A stretch of 64,000 nucleotides of DNA from Mycolicibacterium canariasense. GTDB taxonomy: Bacteria; Actinomycetota; Actinomycetes; Mycobacteriales; Mycobacteriaceae. The notes below the pieces were generated by a model. It searched no databases, had not been told where the DNA came from, and saw nothing but the letters and a program-made list of their open reading frames with translations. Position numbers and translations under genes: made by a program. The first letter of the stretch is position 1; every line of letters begins with the position of its first letter. Below are positions 33,432 to 42,641 of this stretch, in pieces. Location: positions 1-64,000 of the forward strand of contig NZ_LQOL01000042.1 in the NCBI RefSeq assembly GCF_002101555.1. Direction: 5' to 3'.

Positions 33432-34481
33432 CTACGCGCGCACGGCTATCGGGGACGGCTGCTGCTGGGTGATGCAGTGGATGCCACCGCCGCGCTCGAA
33501 CAGCGGACGCGCGTCGACACTGACGACACGACGTCCCGGGTACTCGTCGGCAAGGATGGCCGCCGCGTCGGCGTCCCGCGGATCGCCGAAGCTGCACGCG
33601 ATCACCCCGCCGTTGACCACCAGGTGGTTGATGTAGCTGTAGTCGACATACCCCTCGGCATCGGTCAGCGTGTCCGGCGCCGGCATCTCGACGATGTCGA
33701 ATCGGTCGGCGAGCACATCGCGAATCTCTCTGCACACCACGGCATCCGGATGTTCATCGGCGGTCTGTGTGTGCAGCAGCAGTCGTCCCGGCGCGGTGAT
33801 CGCGGCGACGATGTCGACATGCCCCCTGGTGCCGAAGCGCTGGGAGTCACGGGTCAGCCCGCGGGGCAACCAGACCACATCGGCGGCCCCGATGGTGCGG
33901 GCCAACTCCGCCTCGACCTGCGCCTTGCTCAGATCCGGATTGCGGCCCGGGTCGAGCTGAACCGTCTCGGTGACCAGCACCGTGCCGCGACCGTCGACCT
34001 GAATGCCCCCACCCTCGTTGACCAACTCCGACTTCACGACCGGCACCCCGGCCAATTCGGCCACCACGGCACCGACCTCGGCGTCGCGGTCCCAGCGGGC
34101 CCAATCCTGGGCTCCCCACCCGTTGAACACCCAGTTCACGGCGGCTACCGAACCGTCGTCCGCGTGGACGAAGGTGGGCCCGATATCGCGCATCCAGGCG
34201 TCGTTCAGCGGTACTTCGACGATCTCGACCTCATGGGAGACATAGCGTTTGGCCGCGTCCAGCTCCGCCGGGTCAACCAGCATGGTGACCGGTTCGAACT
34301 CGGCGATGGCGTGCGCGACAGCAGCCCAGGTGGATCGCGCCTCGTGATGCTCGGCTTCGGTGTCGCCCAGTGAGTAACCCTGCGACGGGAAGGCCATCCA
34401 TATCCGGTCCTGGGCCGCACTCTCCGCGGGCATCAGATAGCGCGACAGCGGTTCGGCTGCGCCGTCGGTCAAGGTGAGCAT
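33432..34481 (-). CDS. aguA: Agmatine deiminase
   Basis: A 349-residue guanidino-modifying enzyme that converts agmatine to N-carbamoylputrescine and ammonia. The diagnostic motifs are AWMRDIGPTFV, NEGGGIQVDG, FGTRGHVDIV and the catalytic Cys in GGGIHCITQQQP. It is the first gene of an operon with an amidohydrolase and an APC permease. AGGGG lies 7 nt ahead of the ATG at 34481. A 7-5-7 inverted repeat just upstream is the likely repressor site. Confidence 0.93.
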   Translation of the reverse strand: MLTLTDGAAEPLSRYLMPAESAAQDRIWMAFPSQGYSLGDTEAEHHEARSTWAAVAHAIAEFEPVTMLVDPAELDAAKRYVSHEVEIVEVPLNDAWMRDIGPTFVHADDGSVAAVNWVFNGWGAQDWARWDRDAEVGAVVAELAGVPVVKSELVNEGGGIQVDGRGTVLVTETVQLDPGRNPDLSKAQVEAELARTIGAADVVWLPRGLTRDSQRFGTRGHVDIVAAITAPGRLLLHTQTADEHPDAVVCREIRDVLADRFDIVEMPAPDTLTDAEGYVDYSYINHLVVNGGVIACSFGDPRDADAAAILADEYPGRRVVSVDARPLFERGGGIHCITQQQPSPIAVRA

Positions 34482-34494
34482 GTCGATACCCCTA

Positions 34495-34513
34495 AAACGA
34501 ATGAAGTTCGTTT
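34495..34513. promoter_or_regulatory. Operator between aguA and tetR
   Basis: AAACGAA and TTCGTTT are perfect 7-bp arms separated by TGAAG, in an AT-rich island between divergent genes. This is the classic layout of a TetR-family operator, and it sits 14 bp before the aguA start. Confidence 0.65.
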
Positions 34514-34562
34514 ATTGTGTGATGGAAGCCACGAGTTCGCAAGTGTTCCGGGGGAAGTGCAC

Positions 34563-35159
34563 ATGGGCCGTCCTTCAGTTCCGATCCTGTCCACCGACCG
34601 CATCGCGCGGGCCGCCATGGACCTCGTCAACGCCACCGGCGGATTCACCATCCCCGACCTGGCCCGCAAGCTGAAGGTCAGTCCGTCCTCGCTGTACAAC
34701 CACGTCACCGGCCGCGAACAGATCGTCGAGCTGCTACGTGAGATGGCGATGAACGAGGTCGCACTTCCCCCGCTCGACGGACCGTGGACCGACGTCGTCG
34801 CCGCGATCATGCGGTCCTACCGACGCAGCTTCGCCCGCTACCCGCGATTGATCCCGCTGATGACGGCGTACCCGGTGGGCAGCCAGCCCGCCGTGGAGAT
34901 GTACAACGCACTCGCCCGCACCCTCGCCCGCGCGGGCTTCCCACCCGAGCAGACGCTGCACATCATCACCCTCATCGACAACTTCGTGCTCGGCTCGGCA
35001 CTCGATGCCGCCGCACCCGAAACCCCCTGGGGCTCAAGCCCCGACGTCGTTCCCGAGTTCGCCGCGGCATTGGCCACCGGCGACAACCGGCCGGACCGCG
35101 CCGAGCGGGCGTTCGAGTTCGGCCTGACCGTGCTGCTGCGGGGTATCGGCGCCCCGTAA
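34563..35159 (+). CDS. TetR-family regulator of the agmatine operon
   Basis: A 198-residue regulator with an HTH IPDLARKLKVSPSSLYNHVTG and a C-terminal ligand domain of the TetR_C type found in several TetR subgroups. GGGGGAAG precedes the ATG at 34563. It is divergent from aguA, with the inverted repeat at 34495-34513 between them, and so probably represses aguA-amidohydrolase-permease until agmatine or a related amine binds. Confidence 0.85.
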   Translation: MGRPSVPILSTDRIARAAMDLVNATGGFTIPDLARKLKVSPSSLYNHVTGREQIVELLREMAMNEVALPPLDGPWTDVVAAIMRSYRRSFARYPRLIPLMTAYPVGSQPAVEMYNALARTLARAGFPPEQTLHIITLIDNFVLGSALDAAAPETPWGSSPDVVPEFAAALATGDNRPDRAERAFEFGLTVLLRGIGAP

Positions 35160-35162
35160 TCT
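35157..35162 (+). promoter_or_regulatory. -10 box of a leaderless gene
   Basis: TAATCT includes the TAA stop of the tetR gene and ends 6 nt before the GTG at 35169. Confidence 0.45.
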
Positions 35163-35168
35163 GCCCCG

Positions 35169-35861
35169 GTGGACAACGATGCACTGCTACGGCAACTGCA
35201 GGACGACGTGATCGCCATCCAGGGCACGGCCCTGGCCGGCGGCACCGACCTCGACCGGCCGGTGCCGGGATGCCCGGGCTGGACCGTCACCGACCTGCTG
35301 GCCCATCTCTGGGTGATCGAATCCTGGACGCGTTCGATACTGCGCGCGCGGGAAGTGCAACCGATGCCCGAACCGGGGCCCTCGCCGGTCGCCGACTACG
35401 TCGACGGCGTCCCCGACTACCTCACCGCGATGCGCGCGATCACCCCTGACGAGCCGTGCTGGAATTTCGGGCCGCCGCCCCGCGCCGCGGGCTGGTGGAT
35501 CCGCCGCCAGGCCCATGAGCACGCCATCCACCGCGTCGACCTGGAATCGGCCTTCGGCACCACACCCGCATTCGACCCGGCGTTCGCGGCCGACGGCGTG
35601 GACGAGATCGTGTCGATGTTCTACCCCCGTCAGGTGCGCATGGAACGCACGGCACCGGTCTCCGAGGCCGTCCGCATCGTGACGACCGATACCGGCCACA
35701 GTTGGACACTGGGCACCGGCGAGCCCGTCGCGACCATCACCGCCGACGCCGCCACGCTGTACCTCGGGCTGTGGAAACGCCTCGATCTGTCCGCCACCGC
35801 GCACATCGACGGTGACGCCCCCGCCGCCCGCCGCACCCTGGGGCTGGCTCTGACCCCGTAG
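35169..35861 (+). CDS. Mycothiol-dependent maleylpyruvate isomerase-like (DinB-fold) protein
   Basis: A 230-residue protein of the MDMPI/TIGR03083 family. It has an N-terminal metal-binding four-helix bundle (PGWTVTDLLAHLWVIE and RQAHEHAIHRVDLE supplying His ligands) and a C-terminal MDMPI_C-like domain. Family members transfer or isomerise with mycothiol; the substrate here is unknown. It begins 9 bp after the tetR stop with its own -10 box. The GTG start fits a leaderless transcript. Confidence 0.8.
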   Translation: MDNDALLRQLQDDVIAIQGTALAGGTDLDRPVPGCPGWTVTDLLAHLWVIESWTRSILRAREVQPMPEPGPSPVADYVDGVPDYLTAMRAITPDEPCWNFGPPPRAAGWWIRRQAHEHAIHRVDLESAFGTTPAFDPAFAADGVDEIVSMFYPRQVRMERTAPVSEAVRIVTTDTGHSWTLGTGEPVATITADAATLYLGLWKRLDLSATAHIDGDAPAARRTLGLALTP

Positions 35862-35913
35862 CCACCCGGCATCGTTTGTGGTCGCCTGCGCGGACGACGC
35901 CGACGGAGTTGGC

Positions 35914-35919
35914 TAGTCT
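35914..35919 (+). promoter_or_regulatory. -10 box of leaderless fecB2-like gene
   Basis: TAGTCT ends 6 nt before the GTG at 35926; no ribosome-binding site is present. Confidence 0.5.
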
Positions 35920-35925
35920 CGCACC

Positions 35926-36840
35926 GTGCCGACTCTCTTGTCCCGGCGCGGCTTCCTGGCGATGACCGCGGGGATGACCCTGCTGGCCGCGTGCGGGCAA
36001 CCGAAGCCCGGCACCGTGGCCAAGGACGGATCCGTGACCGTCAAGCACGCGTTCGGTGAGACCAGGATCCCGGGCCCGCCCACCCGGGTGGTCAGCGCCG
36101 GCCTCAACGACCAAGACTTCCTGCTGGCGGTCGGTGTCGTGCCGATCGCCGTCACGGACTGGTTCGGAGCCCAGCCGTTCGGCGTATGGCCCTGGGCGGC
36201 CGCGAAACTAGGGTCCGCGCAGCCGGCCGTGCTGAACCTGGCCAACGGCATCGACGCCGACGCCATCGCCGCGCTGAAACCGGATCTGATCGTGGCCACC
36301 AACGCCGGCCTGGACAAGGACACCTACACGAAGCTCGCCGGCATCGCCCCGACGATCCCGCAGTCCGGGCAGGACGCCTTTTTCGAACCGTGGAAGGACC
36401 AGGCCGCCGGCATCGGCCAGGCCGTGTTCAAACACGACGAGATGCAGCAACTGGTCACCGGGGTGGACGACAAGTTCGCCGCGGCGGACAAGAACAACCC
36501 GTCGTTCACCGGACGGACCGCGCTGCTGCTGGAGGGCACCCTGGACGACGGTCACGCCCGCGTCCACCATCCGGACTGGCTCACCGCACTCGGCTTCACC
36601 GTGCCGTCGACCGACAGCCGCATCGCGGTCGACAAGATCTCCGCCGATGTACTGATCTGGACCACCGACGGTGATCCCGCGCGCGACGCACTGCTGGCCG
36701 ACCCGACGATCGCCGCGCACGGAAAGCACAACGTCTTCACCGATCCCGAACTGGCCGCCGCCATCGCGTTCGCCTCACCGCTGTCGCTACCGGTGGTCGC
36801 CGACCGGCTACCGCAGTTGCTGGCCGCCGCGGTGGGCTAA
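35926..36840 (+). CDS. fecB2: Iron-siderophore-binding lipoprotein (FecB2-like)
   Basis: A 304-residue substrate-binding protein. The N-terminus carries a Tat-type motif SRRGFL and a lipobox LAAC (Cys23), so it is exported folded and lipid-anchored. The fold is that of Fe3+-siderophore/cobalamin-binding proteins: PTRVVSAGLNDQDFLLAVG and ALKPDLIVATNAGLDKDTY. It corresponds by motif and neighbourhood to Rv0265c (FecB2) of M. tuberculosis, next to the same 5-oxoprolinase genes. No permease or ATPase gene is adjacent. Confidence 0.85.
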   Translation: MPTLLSRRGFLAMTAGMTLLAACGQPKPGTVAKDGSVTVKHAFGETRIPGPPTRVVSAGLNDQDFLLAVGVVPIAVTDWFGAQPFGVWPWAAAKLGSAQPAVLNLANGIDADAIAALKPDLIVATNAGLDKDTYTKLAGIAPTIPQSGQDAFFEPWKDQAAGIGQAVFKHDEMQQLVTGVDDKFAAADKNNPSFTGRTALLLEGTLDDGHARVHHPDWLTALGFTVPSTDSRIAVDKISADVLIWTTDGDPARDALLADPTIAAHGKHNVFTDPELAAAIAFASPLSLPVVADRLPQLLAAAVG

Positions 36841-36877
36841 CCACCGGCGCACAGGAACCGCCTGACAAGATGTCCGG

Positions 36878-37561
36878 GTGACCAGCACCGAGAACCGTGA
36901 GCCGACTCGTTTCGCGCAGACCGGCTCGGCCTACTATCCGATCTTCGTCGCGGTGTTCACCGCCCTGGTGATCATCTCCAACGTCACCGCAACCAAGGGC
37001 GTGGCGTTCGGCCCGATCCTGACCGACGGCGGTTTCATCGTCTTCCCGCTGACCTATGTGATCGGCGACGTGCTGTCGGAGGTGTACGGGTTCAAGGCCG
37101 CCCGCAAGGCCATCATGCTGGGCTTCGCGATGAACATCCTGGCGGCCTTCATGTTCTGGGTCACCCTCTATCTCCCAGCGGCCGACTTCTACGAGAACCA
37201 GGCGCACCTGGAGAACGTCGTGCATGCCTACACCCAGCTGATCATCGCCGGGCTGGCGGGTTTCATCGTGGGACAGACCATCAACGCGTGGGTCGTGGTG
37301 GCCATCAAGGAACGCACCAAGGAGAAGCACCTGTGGGCGCGACTGGTCGGGTCGACATTCGCCGGGCAGCTCGGTGACACCCTGGTGTTCTGCGCCATCG
37401 CCGCCGGCGCCATCGGCATCACCACGTTCAAGGACCTCGCCGTCTACACCGCGCTGGGATGGTTCTACAAGACGGCCGTCGAGGTGGTCATGCTGCCCAT
37501 CACCTACCGGGTGATCGCGTACGTCAAGCGCCACGAGCCGACCTACGCGCTGGCCGCCTAA
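36878..37561 (+). CDS. Queuosine precursor transporter (YhhQ/VUT family)
   Basis: A 227-residue integral membrane protein with six hydrophobic segments. The signatures ALVIISNVTATKGV, FPLTYVIGDVLSEVYGFKAARK and FAGQLGDTLVF define the YhhQ family, which imports queuosine precursors. The GTG start at 36878 is 6 nt after CAAGAT, a plausible -10 box. It stands between fecB2 and pxpB. Confidence 0.9.
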   Translation: MTSTENREPTRFAQTGSAYYPIFVAVFTALVIISNVTATKGVAFGPILTDGGFIVFPLTYVIGDVLSEVYGFKAARKAIMLGFAMNILAAFMFWVTLYLPAADFYENQAHLENVVHAYTQLIIAGLAGFIVGQTINAWVVVAIKERTKEKHLWARLVGSTFAGQLGDTLVFCAIAAGAIGITTFKDLAVYTALGWFYKTAVEVVMLPITYRVIAYVKRHEPTYALAA

Positions 37562-37623
37562 ACAGCCCCTAAGGCTCCTCTGGCAAAGCTCATAGAGCAT
37601 CCCGATTTCTTGTTACCCGGCGG

Positions 37624-37629
37624 TAGCGT
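37624..37629 (+). promoter_or_regulatory. -10 box of leaderless pxpB
   Basis: TAGCGT ends 6 nt before the ATG at 37636. Confidence 0.5.
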
Positions 37630-37635
37630 TGGCAG

Positions 37636-38280
37636 ATGACAGTCACAACGGAGTCACCGGTGCTCAGCACCGTTCGTGAATACGGGGATCAGGCCCTGCT
37701 CCTCGAGTTCGACAGCACCGCCGAGGTATTGGCGTGGACTGCCGCCATCCGGGATGCCGACCTGCTGGGCGTCGTCGACATCGTTCCCGCATCGCGCACC
37801 ATCCTGCTGAAGCTGGCCGGGCCGCGCTACCTGGCGCCGACCCGGCAACGGCTGGGCAAGCTGCGCACCGGCCACAACGATCCGGCGGCCTCGGCCGGGC
37901 CCGACGTGGTGATCGACGTCGTCTACGACGGCGCCGACCTCGACGCGGTGGCCGAGCTGACCGGACTGAACCCCGCCGAGGTCGTCGCCGCCCACACCGG
38001 CAGCCTCTGGCAGGTCGGATTCTCGGGTTTCGCACCGGGTTTCGCCTACCTGGTCGGCGGCGATCCCCGGCTGCAGGTGCCACGACGCGCCGAGCCGCGC
38101 ACCCGGGTCCCGGCCGGCGCGGTGGCGCTGGCCGGTGAGTTCAGCGGGGTCTATCCGCGTGAGACGCCGGGCGGCTGGCAGCTGATCGGGCACACCGACG
38201 CCGTCATGTGGGATATCAATCGCGATCAACCGGCGCTGCTGGTGCCCGGGATGACCGTCCGATTCCAGGAGGCACGATGA
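37636..38280 (+). CDS. pxpB: 5-oxoprolinase subunit B (KipI-like)
   Basis: A 214-residue AHS1/KipI-family protein. The motifs [48 protein letters not shown] and the C-terminal GGWQLIGHT are diagnostic. PxpABC hydrolyses 5-oxoproline to glutamate with ATP. It overlaps pxpC by 4 bp (ATGA). PxpA is not in the window. The locus matches Rv0264c-Rv0263c. Confidence 0.92.
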   Translation: MTVTTESPVLSTVREYGDQALLLEFDSTAEVLAWTAAIRDADLLGVVDIVPASRTILLKLAGPRYLAPTRQRLGKLRTGHNDPAASAGPDVVIDVVYDGADLDAVAELTGLNPAEVVAAHTGSLWQVGFSGFAPGFAYLVGGDPRLQVPRRAEPRTRVPAGAVALAGEFSGVYPRETPGGWQLIGHTDAVMWDINRDQPALLVPGMTVRFQEAR

Positions 38281-39158
38281 CCGTCACACTGGAGGTGCTG
38301 CGCACCGGCCCGCTGGCCCTGGTGGAGGACCTGGGCCGGCCCGGCCTGGCCCATATGGGCGTCACCCGATCAGGTGCGGCCGACCGCCGGGCCCACACAC
38401 TGGCCAACCGGCTGGTCGCCAACCCCGGCGAGTCCGCCACCGTCGAGGTGACCTTCGGTGGATTCTCGGCGCGGGTGCGCGGTGGTGACGTCGCGATCGC
38501 GGTGACCGGAGCCGATACCGACCCGTCGGTCAACGGAAAGCCGTTCGGGACCAACAGCATCCACTACGCCCACGACGGTGAGGTGATTTCACTCGGGGCG
38601 CCGCACTCGGGTCTGCGCAGCTACCTGGCGGTGCGCGGCGGAATCGACGTGCCCCCGGTGCTCGGCTCGCGCAGTTATGACGTGATGTCGGCGATCGGCC
38701 CGGCACCATTGCGTCCCGGCGACGTGCTGCCGGTCGGCGAGCACAGCACCGACTTCCCCGAACTGGAACAGGCCCCGGTGGCCTCGATCGAAGCCGACAT
38801 CCTGGAACTGGACGTGGTGCCGGGTCCGCGGGATGACTGGTTCGTCGACCCGGACGTCCTCGTTCGCACCAACTGGCTCGTCACCAACCGCAGTGACCGG
38901 GTCGGGATGCGGCTCGTCGGCATGCCACTGGAGTACCGCTGGCCGGACCGGCAGCTGCCTAGCGAGGGTGCCACCCGGGGCGCAATCCAGGTGCCGCCCA
39001 ACGGCTTTCCGGTGATCCTCGGTCCCGACCATCCGGTGACGGGCGGTTACCCGGTGATCGGCGTGATCACCGAGGCCGGCCTGGACCGCGTCGGCCAGGC
39101 CCGGCCCGGTCAGACCATCAGGTTGCACTGGTCACACCCGCGCGGCCCGGTGCAGTAG
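38277..39158 (+). CDS. pxpC: 5-oxoprolinase subunit C (KipA-like)
   Basis: A 293-residue AHS2/KipA-family protein that complexes with PxpB. It shows [19 protein letters not shown] near the start, [17 protein letters not shown], the [17 protein letters not shown] strand and the terminal [13 protein letters not shown]. The ATG at 38277 overlaps the pxpB stop, showing translational coupling. Confidence 0.92.
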   Translation: MTVTLEVLRTGPLALVEDLGRPGLAHMGVTRSGAADRRAHTLANRLVANPGESATVEVTFGGFSARVRGGDVAIAVTGADTDPSVNGKPFGTNSIHYAHDGEVISLGAPHSGLRSYLAVRGGIDVPPVLGSRSYDVMSAIGPAPLRPGDVLPVGEHSTDFPELEQAPVASIEADILELDVVPGPRDDWFVDPDVLVRTNWLVTNRSDRVGMRLVGMPLEYRWPDRQLPSEGATRGAIQVPPNGFPVILGPDHPVTGGYPVIGVITEAGLDRVGQARPGQTIRLHWSHPRGPVQ

Positions 39159-39193
39159 CCGAACCCCGCTCGGCCCCGCCGCCGGGCTGGTAG

Positions 39194-39742
<549 letters not shown>

Positions 39743-39945
39743 GGGCGCCGCGGGCCGACCTCACAGGAGTATTTTCTCGGTGGTGAGCGGAAGTTCACGG
39801 CTGGGATATCGCAGGCAGTGACAACGCAACATAGCGTTCTTAACGTGGTCGGCATGCGCCGCTCGCCCTGCTCACCTGCCCAGGTGACACACCTGCGCAA
39901 CAGTCGAGTAACCCGCCCGAAACATGCCCTGAATACACAGGTGTC

Positions 39946-41091
39946 ATGACTGAACCTGACTGGGCTCCGCTCACCGGGTTCCGGGTAGCCGTCACCTCGG
40001 CCCGCCGGTCCGAGGAACTCGCCGCGCTGCTGACACGTCGCGGCGCCGACGTGACCGCCGCAGCCGCCATCACCATGGTGCCGCTGCCCGACGACGACGA
40101 GTTGCGCGCCCACACCGAGGCCCTGATCGCGACGCCGCCGGACATCGTCATCGCCACCACCGGCATCGGTCTGCGCGGCTGGATCGCGGCGGCCGACGGC
40201 TGGGGGCTGGCCCACGAACTGACGGCCGCTTTGTCCAAGGCGCGCATCGTGTCCCGCGGTCCCAAGGCCACCGGGGCGCTGCGCGCGGCCGGGCTGCCCG
40301 AGGAATGGTCACCGGAATCCGAATCCTCCCGCGAGCTGCTGCACTATCTGCTCGAAGGCGGCATCGTCGGCATGCGCATCGCGGTGCAGTTGCACGGCGC
40401 CACCGACGAATGGGACCCGTTCCCCGAGTTCCTCGACGAATTGGAAGCGGCCGGCGCCGAGGTGGTGCCGATCCGCGTCTACCGCTGGCATCCCGCACCG
40501 CGGGGTGGTGCCTTCGACCAGCTGGTGATGGGCATCGCCGATCAGCGCTACGACGCCGTCAGCTTCACCTCCGCCCCGGCGGTCGCTGCGATGCTGATGC
40601 GGGCGACCGAGCTCGGCGTCCAGGATTCGCTGCTGCACGCGTTGCGGACCACGGTGCACGCGATGTGTGTGGGCCCGGTGACCGCCCGGCCGCTGGTACG
40701 CCTGGGCGTCCCGACCTCGTCTCCGGAGCGGATGCGACTGGGCGCATTGGCCCGCCACATCACCGACGAGTTACCGCTGCTGCAATCCCGCCGCATCCGC
40801 GTCGCCGGGCACCTCCTGGAGATCCGCGGGACCTGTGTGCTGGTCGACGAGGTGGTCAAGGAGCTGCCACCGGCGAGCATGGCCACCATCCGCGCATTGG
40901 CGCACCGGCCGGGAGCGGTGGTGTCGCGGGCCGATCTGCTGGGCGCCCTGCCGGGCTGCGGTACCGACACCCACGCGGTGGAGACGGCGGTCCTGCGATT
41001 GCGAACGGCGTTGGGCGACAAGAACATCGTCGCGACGGTGGTCAAACGCGGGTACCGGCTGGCGGTCGACGAGTTCCCGGTGGGCGCATGA
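39946..41091 (+). CDS. nnaR: HemD-domain/winged-helix regulator NnaR-like
   Basis: A 381-residue fusion. The first 260 residues are a uroporphyrinogen-III synthase domain (FRVAVTSARRSEELAALL, TTGIGLRGWI, AVQLHGATDEWDP). The last 110 are an OmpR-type winged helix (ATIRALAHRPGAVVSRADLL, then HAVETAVLRLRTALG, VVKRGYRLAV). It matches Rv0260c and M. smegmatis NnaR, a co-activator of nitrate/nitrite assimilation. The next gene overlaps its stop and encodes a CbiX-like chelatase. nirBD lies close by on the other strand. Confidence 0.88.
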   Translation: MTEPDWAPLTGFRVAVTSARRSEELAALLTRRGADVTAAAAITMVPLPDDDELRAHTEALIATPPDIVIATTGIGLRGWIAAADGWGLAHELTAALSKARIVSRGPKATGALRAAGLPEEWSPESESSRELLHYLLEGGIVGMRIAVQLHGATDEWDPFPEFLDELEAAGAEVVPIRVYRWHPAPRGGAFDQLVMGIADQRYDAVSFTSAPAVAAMLMRATELGVQDSLLHALRTTVHAMCVGPVTARPLVRLGVPTSSPERMRLGALARHITDELPLLQSRRIRVAGHLLEIRGTCVLVDEVVKELPPASMATIRALAHRPGAVVSRADLLGALPGCGTDTHAVETAVLRLRTALGDKNIVATVVKRGYRLAVDEFPVGA

Positions 41092-41783
41092 ACTACATCC
41101 TGGTGGCGCACGGCACCCGCAAGGCCGGCGGCGTGAACATGATCGGCGAGCTCGCCCAGCGTGTCTCCGCGGTGGTGGACCGGGAGGTGCGGGTGGCGTT
41201 CGTCGACGTGCTCGGACCGACGCCCCGCGAGGTACTCGACTCGCTACCCGGCGACGAACCGGCCGTCGTGGTGCCGGCCTTCCTGGCCGGCGGCTATCAC
41301 GTGCGGGTCGACGTACCCGCCCACGTCGCCGCCAGCGGGCATCGCCGCGTCGTGGTCACCCCGCCGCTGGGGCCGTGCCAGGGCACGGTACGCGTGATGG
41401 CCGATCGGCTCTACGAATCGGGTTGGCGCACCGGCGATTCGGTGATCATGGCGGCAGCGGGCACCTCGGATGTCAGTGCCGCGTCCGATCTGCGCAGGAC
41501 CGCGGCCATGCTATCGGCCCTGACCGGTGACCGCGTGGAACTCGCCTTTGCCGCTACCGGCACCCCCACCGTCGCGGACGCGGTCCAGAACGCCCACCGC
41601 CGCTCCGGCCGATGTGTGGCGGTCGCGTCCTACCTGCTCGCCGACGGGCTCTTCCAAGATCGGCTGCGCGATTCCGGGGCCGATATCGTCGGCGACCCAC
41701 TCGGCATCCATCCCGGCATGGTGCGGCTGATCGCCGGCCGGTTCCGCCGCGCCCGCGTCCACGGGTTGTCCGCCGCGGCGTAG
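41088..41783 (+). CDS. CbiX-like sirohydrochlorin chelatase
   Basis: A 231-residue two-domain protein with the chelatase His in LVAHGTRK and a second in FLAGGYHVRVDVP. CbiX/SirB enzymes insert Fe2+ or Co2+ into sirohydrochlorin. Next to nirBD, whose large subunit needs sirohaem, an iron-chelatase role is the natural reading. The ATG at 41088 overlaps the nnaR stop (ATGA), so the two are co-translated. It corresponds to Rv0259c. Confidence 0.85.
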   Translation: MNYILVAHGTRKAGGVNMIGELAQRVSAVVDREVRVAFVDVLGPTPREVLDSLPGDEPAVVVPAFLAGGYHVRVDVPAHVAASGHRRVVVTPPLGPCQGTVRVMADRLYESGWRTGDSVIMAAAGTSDVSAASDLRRTAAMLSALTGDRVELAFAATGTPTVADAVQNAHRRSGRCVAVASYLLADGLFQDRLRDSGADIVGDPLGIHPGMVRLIAGRFRRARVHGLSAAA

Positions 41784-42023
41784 CCGGGCCGGCTGCGGTG
41801 CGGCCGCTGCCGTCGCCAGCAACGTCGCATCCGAACGAATCCCCATTTCGGCCCGCTCCGGAGTTGATCTCAGCCAGCATCAGCGAACTGTCCGAGTCGG
41901 CAACCTGTCGGACACCTGCACCAAGACTCGCCGGAGATACCAAATCTCGCAGCACATTTCAACTCACCATTGGGTGCGCAACCTGACATAACGCTCAACT
42001 AGGGACTCGCCCCGTTACTCCGC

Positions 42024-42029
42024 TACTAT
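42024..42029 (+). promoter_or_regulatory. -10 box of small winged-helix gene
   Basis: TACTAT ends 8 nt before the ATG at 42038; no ribosome-binding site is present. Confidence 0.45.
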
Positions 42030-42037
42030 TCTCTGCG

Positions 42038-42304
42038 ATGGCTTCACAATGGGGGGCGGCGCAGCTGCGGGAGTGGCTGCTGGCGGCACTAGACGACACC
42101 GATGGCACCTTGACCACCGCCGAACTGCGCGACTATGTGCAGCGGAGGGCAAACCGGGCGGGCAAGGACACCGTGATCGAGTCCGTGTATCGCAACCTCA
42201 CCATGCTGGAGCGCCGCGGCGATGTGGCCCGTCGCCCCGGTCCCGGCCGCGACGCCCACTGGGCCGCCGCTACACCGCGATCTGCACGAGACCGGACGGC
42301 GTAA
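42038..42304 (+). CDS. Small winged-helix protein (Fur N-domain-like)
   Basis: An 88-residue protein. TTAELRDYVQRRANRAGKDTV followed by IESVYRNLTMLERRGDVARRPG reads like the winged helix of Fur-family regulators, but the metal-binding dimer domain is absent. A -10 box 8 nt upstream suggests a leaderless transcript. Its 3' end overlaps nirD by 35 bp in the opposite direction. It could be a stand-alone DNA-binding accessory of the nitrite genes; function is unknown. Confidence 0.6.
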   Translation: MASQWGAAQLREWLLAALDDTDGTLTTAELRDYVQRRANRAGKDTVIESVYRNLTMLERRGDVARRPGPGRDAHWAAATPRSARDRTA

Positions 42305-42641
42305 CGCGGGTCCGGAACACCGCCAGCGCCACATCCGGATCATCGAGGCAGCTGCCATCGTCAAATGCGAAGGCCTGCTTCTTGATCGGGGATTGCACGC
42401 AGGCGCGTCCACCGCGGTCGCCCACGATACCGCGCGAGATCACCGCGGCGCCGGAGAACGGGTCGATATTGCCGACGGCGTGCAACGAGCCGTCGTCCAG
42501 CCGGAACAGCGCCACCTGGGTTCCGTCGGGCAGCAGCACCCCGACACCGCGACACGGCAGCAAGCGGTCGTAGGCGCACGCCTCGATCCATTCCCAGTCA
42601 CCGTGGGAATCAACGCGTTTGCGATCGTCGAGCAGTGTCAT
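42270..42641 (-). CDS. nirD: Nitrite reductase small subunit
   Basis: A 123-residue Rieske-fold protein without Fe-S ligands: the positions are occupied by NIDPFSG and VQSPIKKQAF, as in other NirD proteins. It partners NirB in assimilatory NADH-dependent nitrite reduction to ammonium. Its ATG overlaps the nirB stop (ATGA, 42638-42641). Confidence 0.93.
   Translation of the reverse strand: MTLLDDRKRVDSHGDWEWIEACAYDRLLPCRGVGVLLPDGTQVALFRLDDGSLHAVGNIDPFSGAAVISRGIVGDRGGRACVQSPIKKQAFAFDDGSCLDDPDVALAVFRTRVTPSGLVQIAV

Noticed and set aside
32280..34373. 697-codon plus-strand frame
   Set aside because: Antisense to the amidohydrolase and agmatine deiminase genes; codon-bias artefact.
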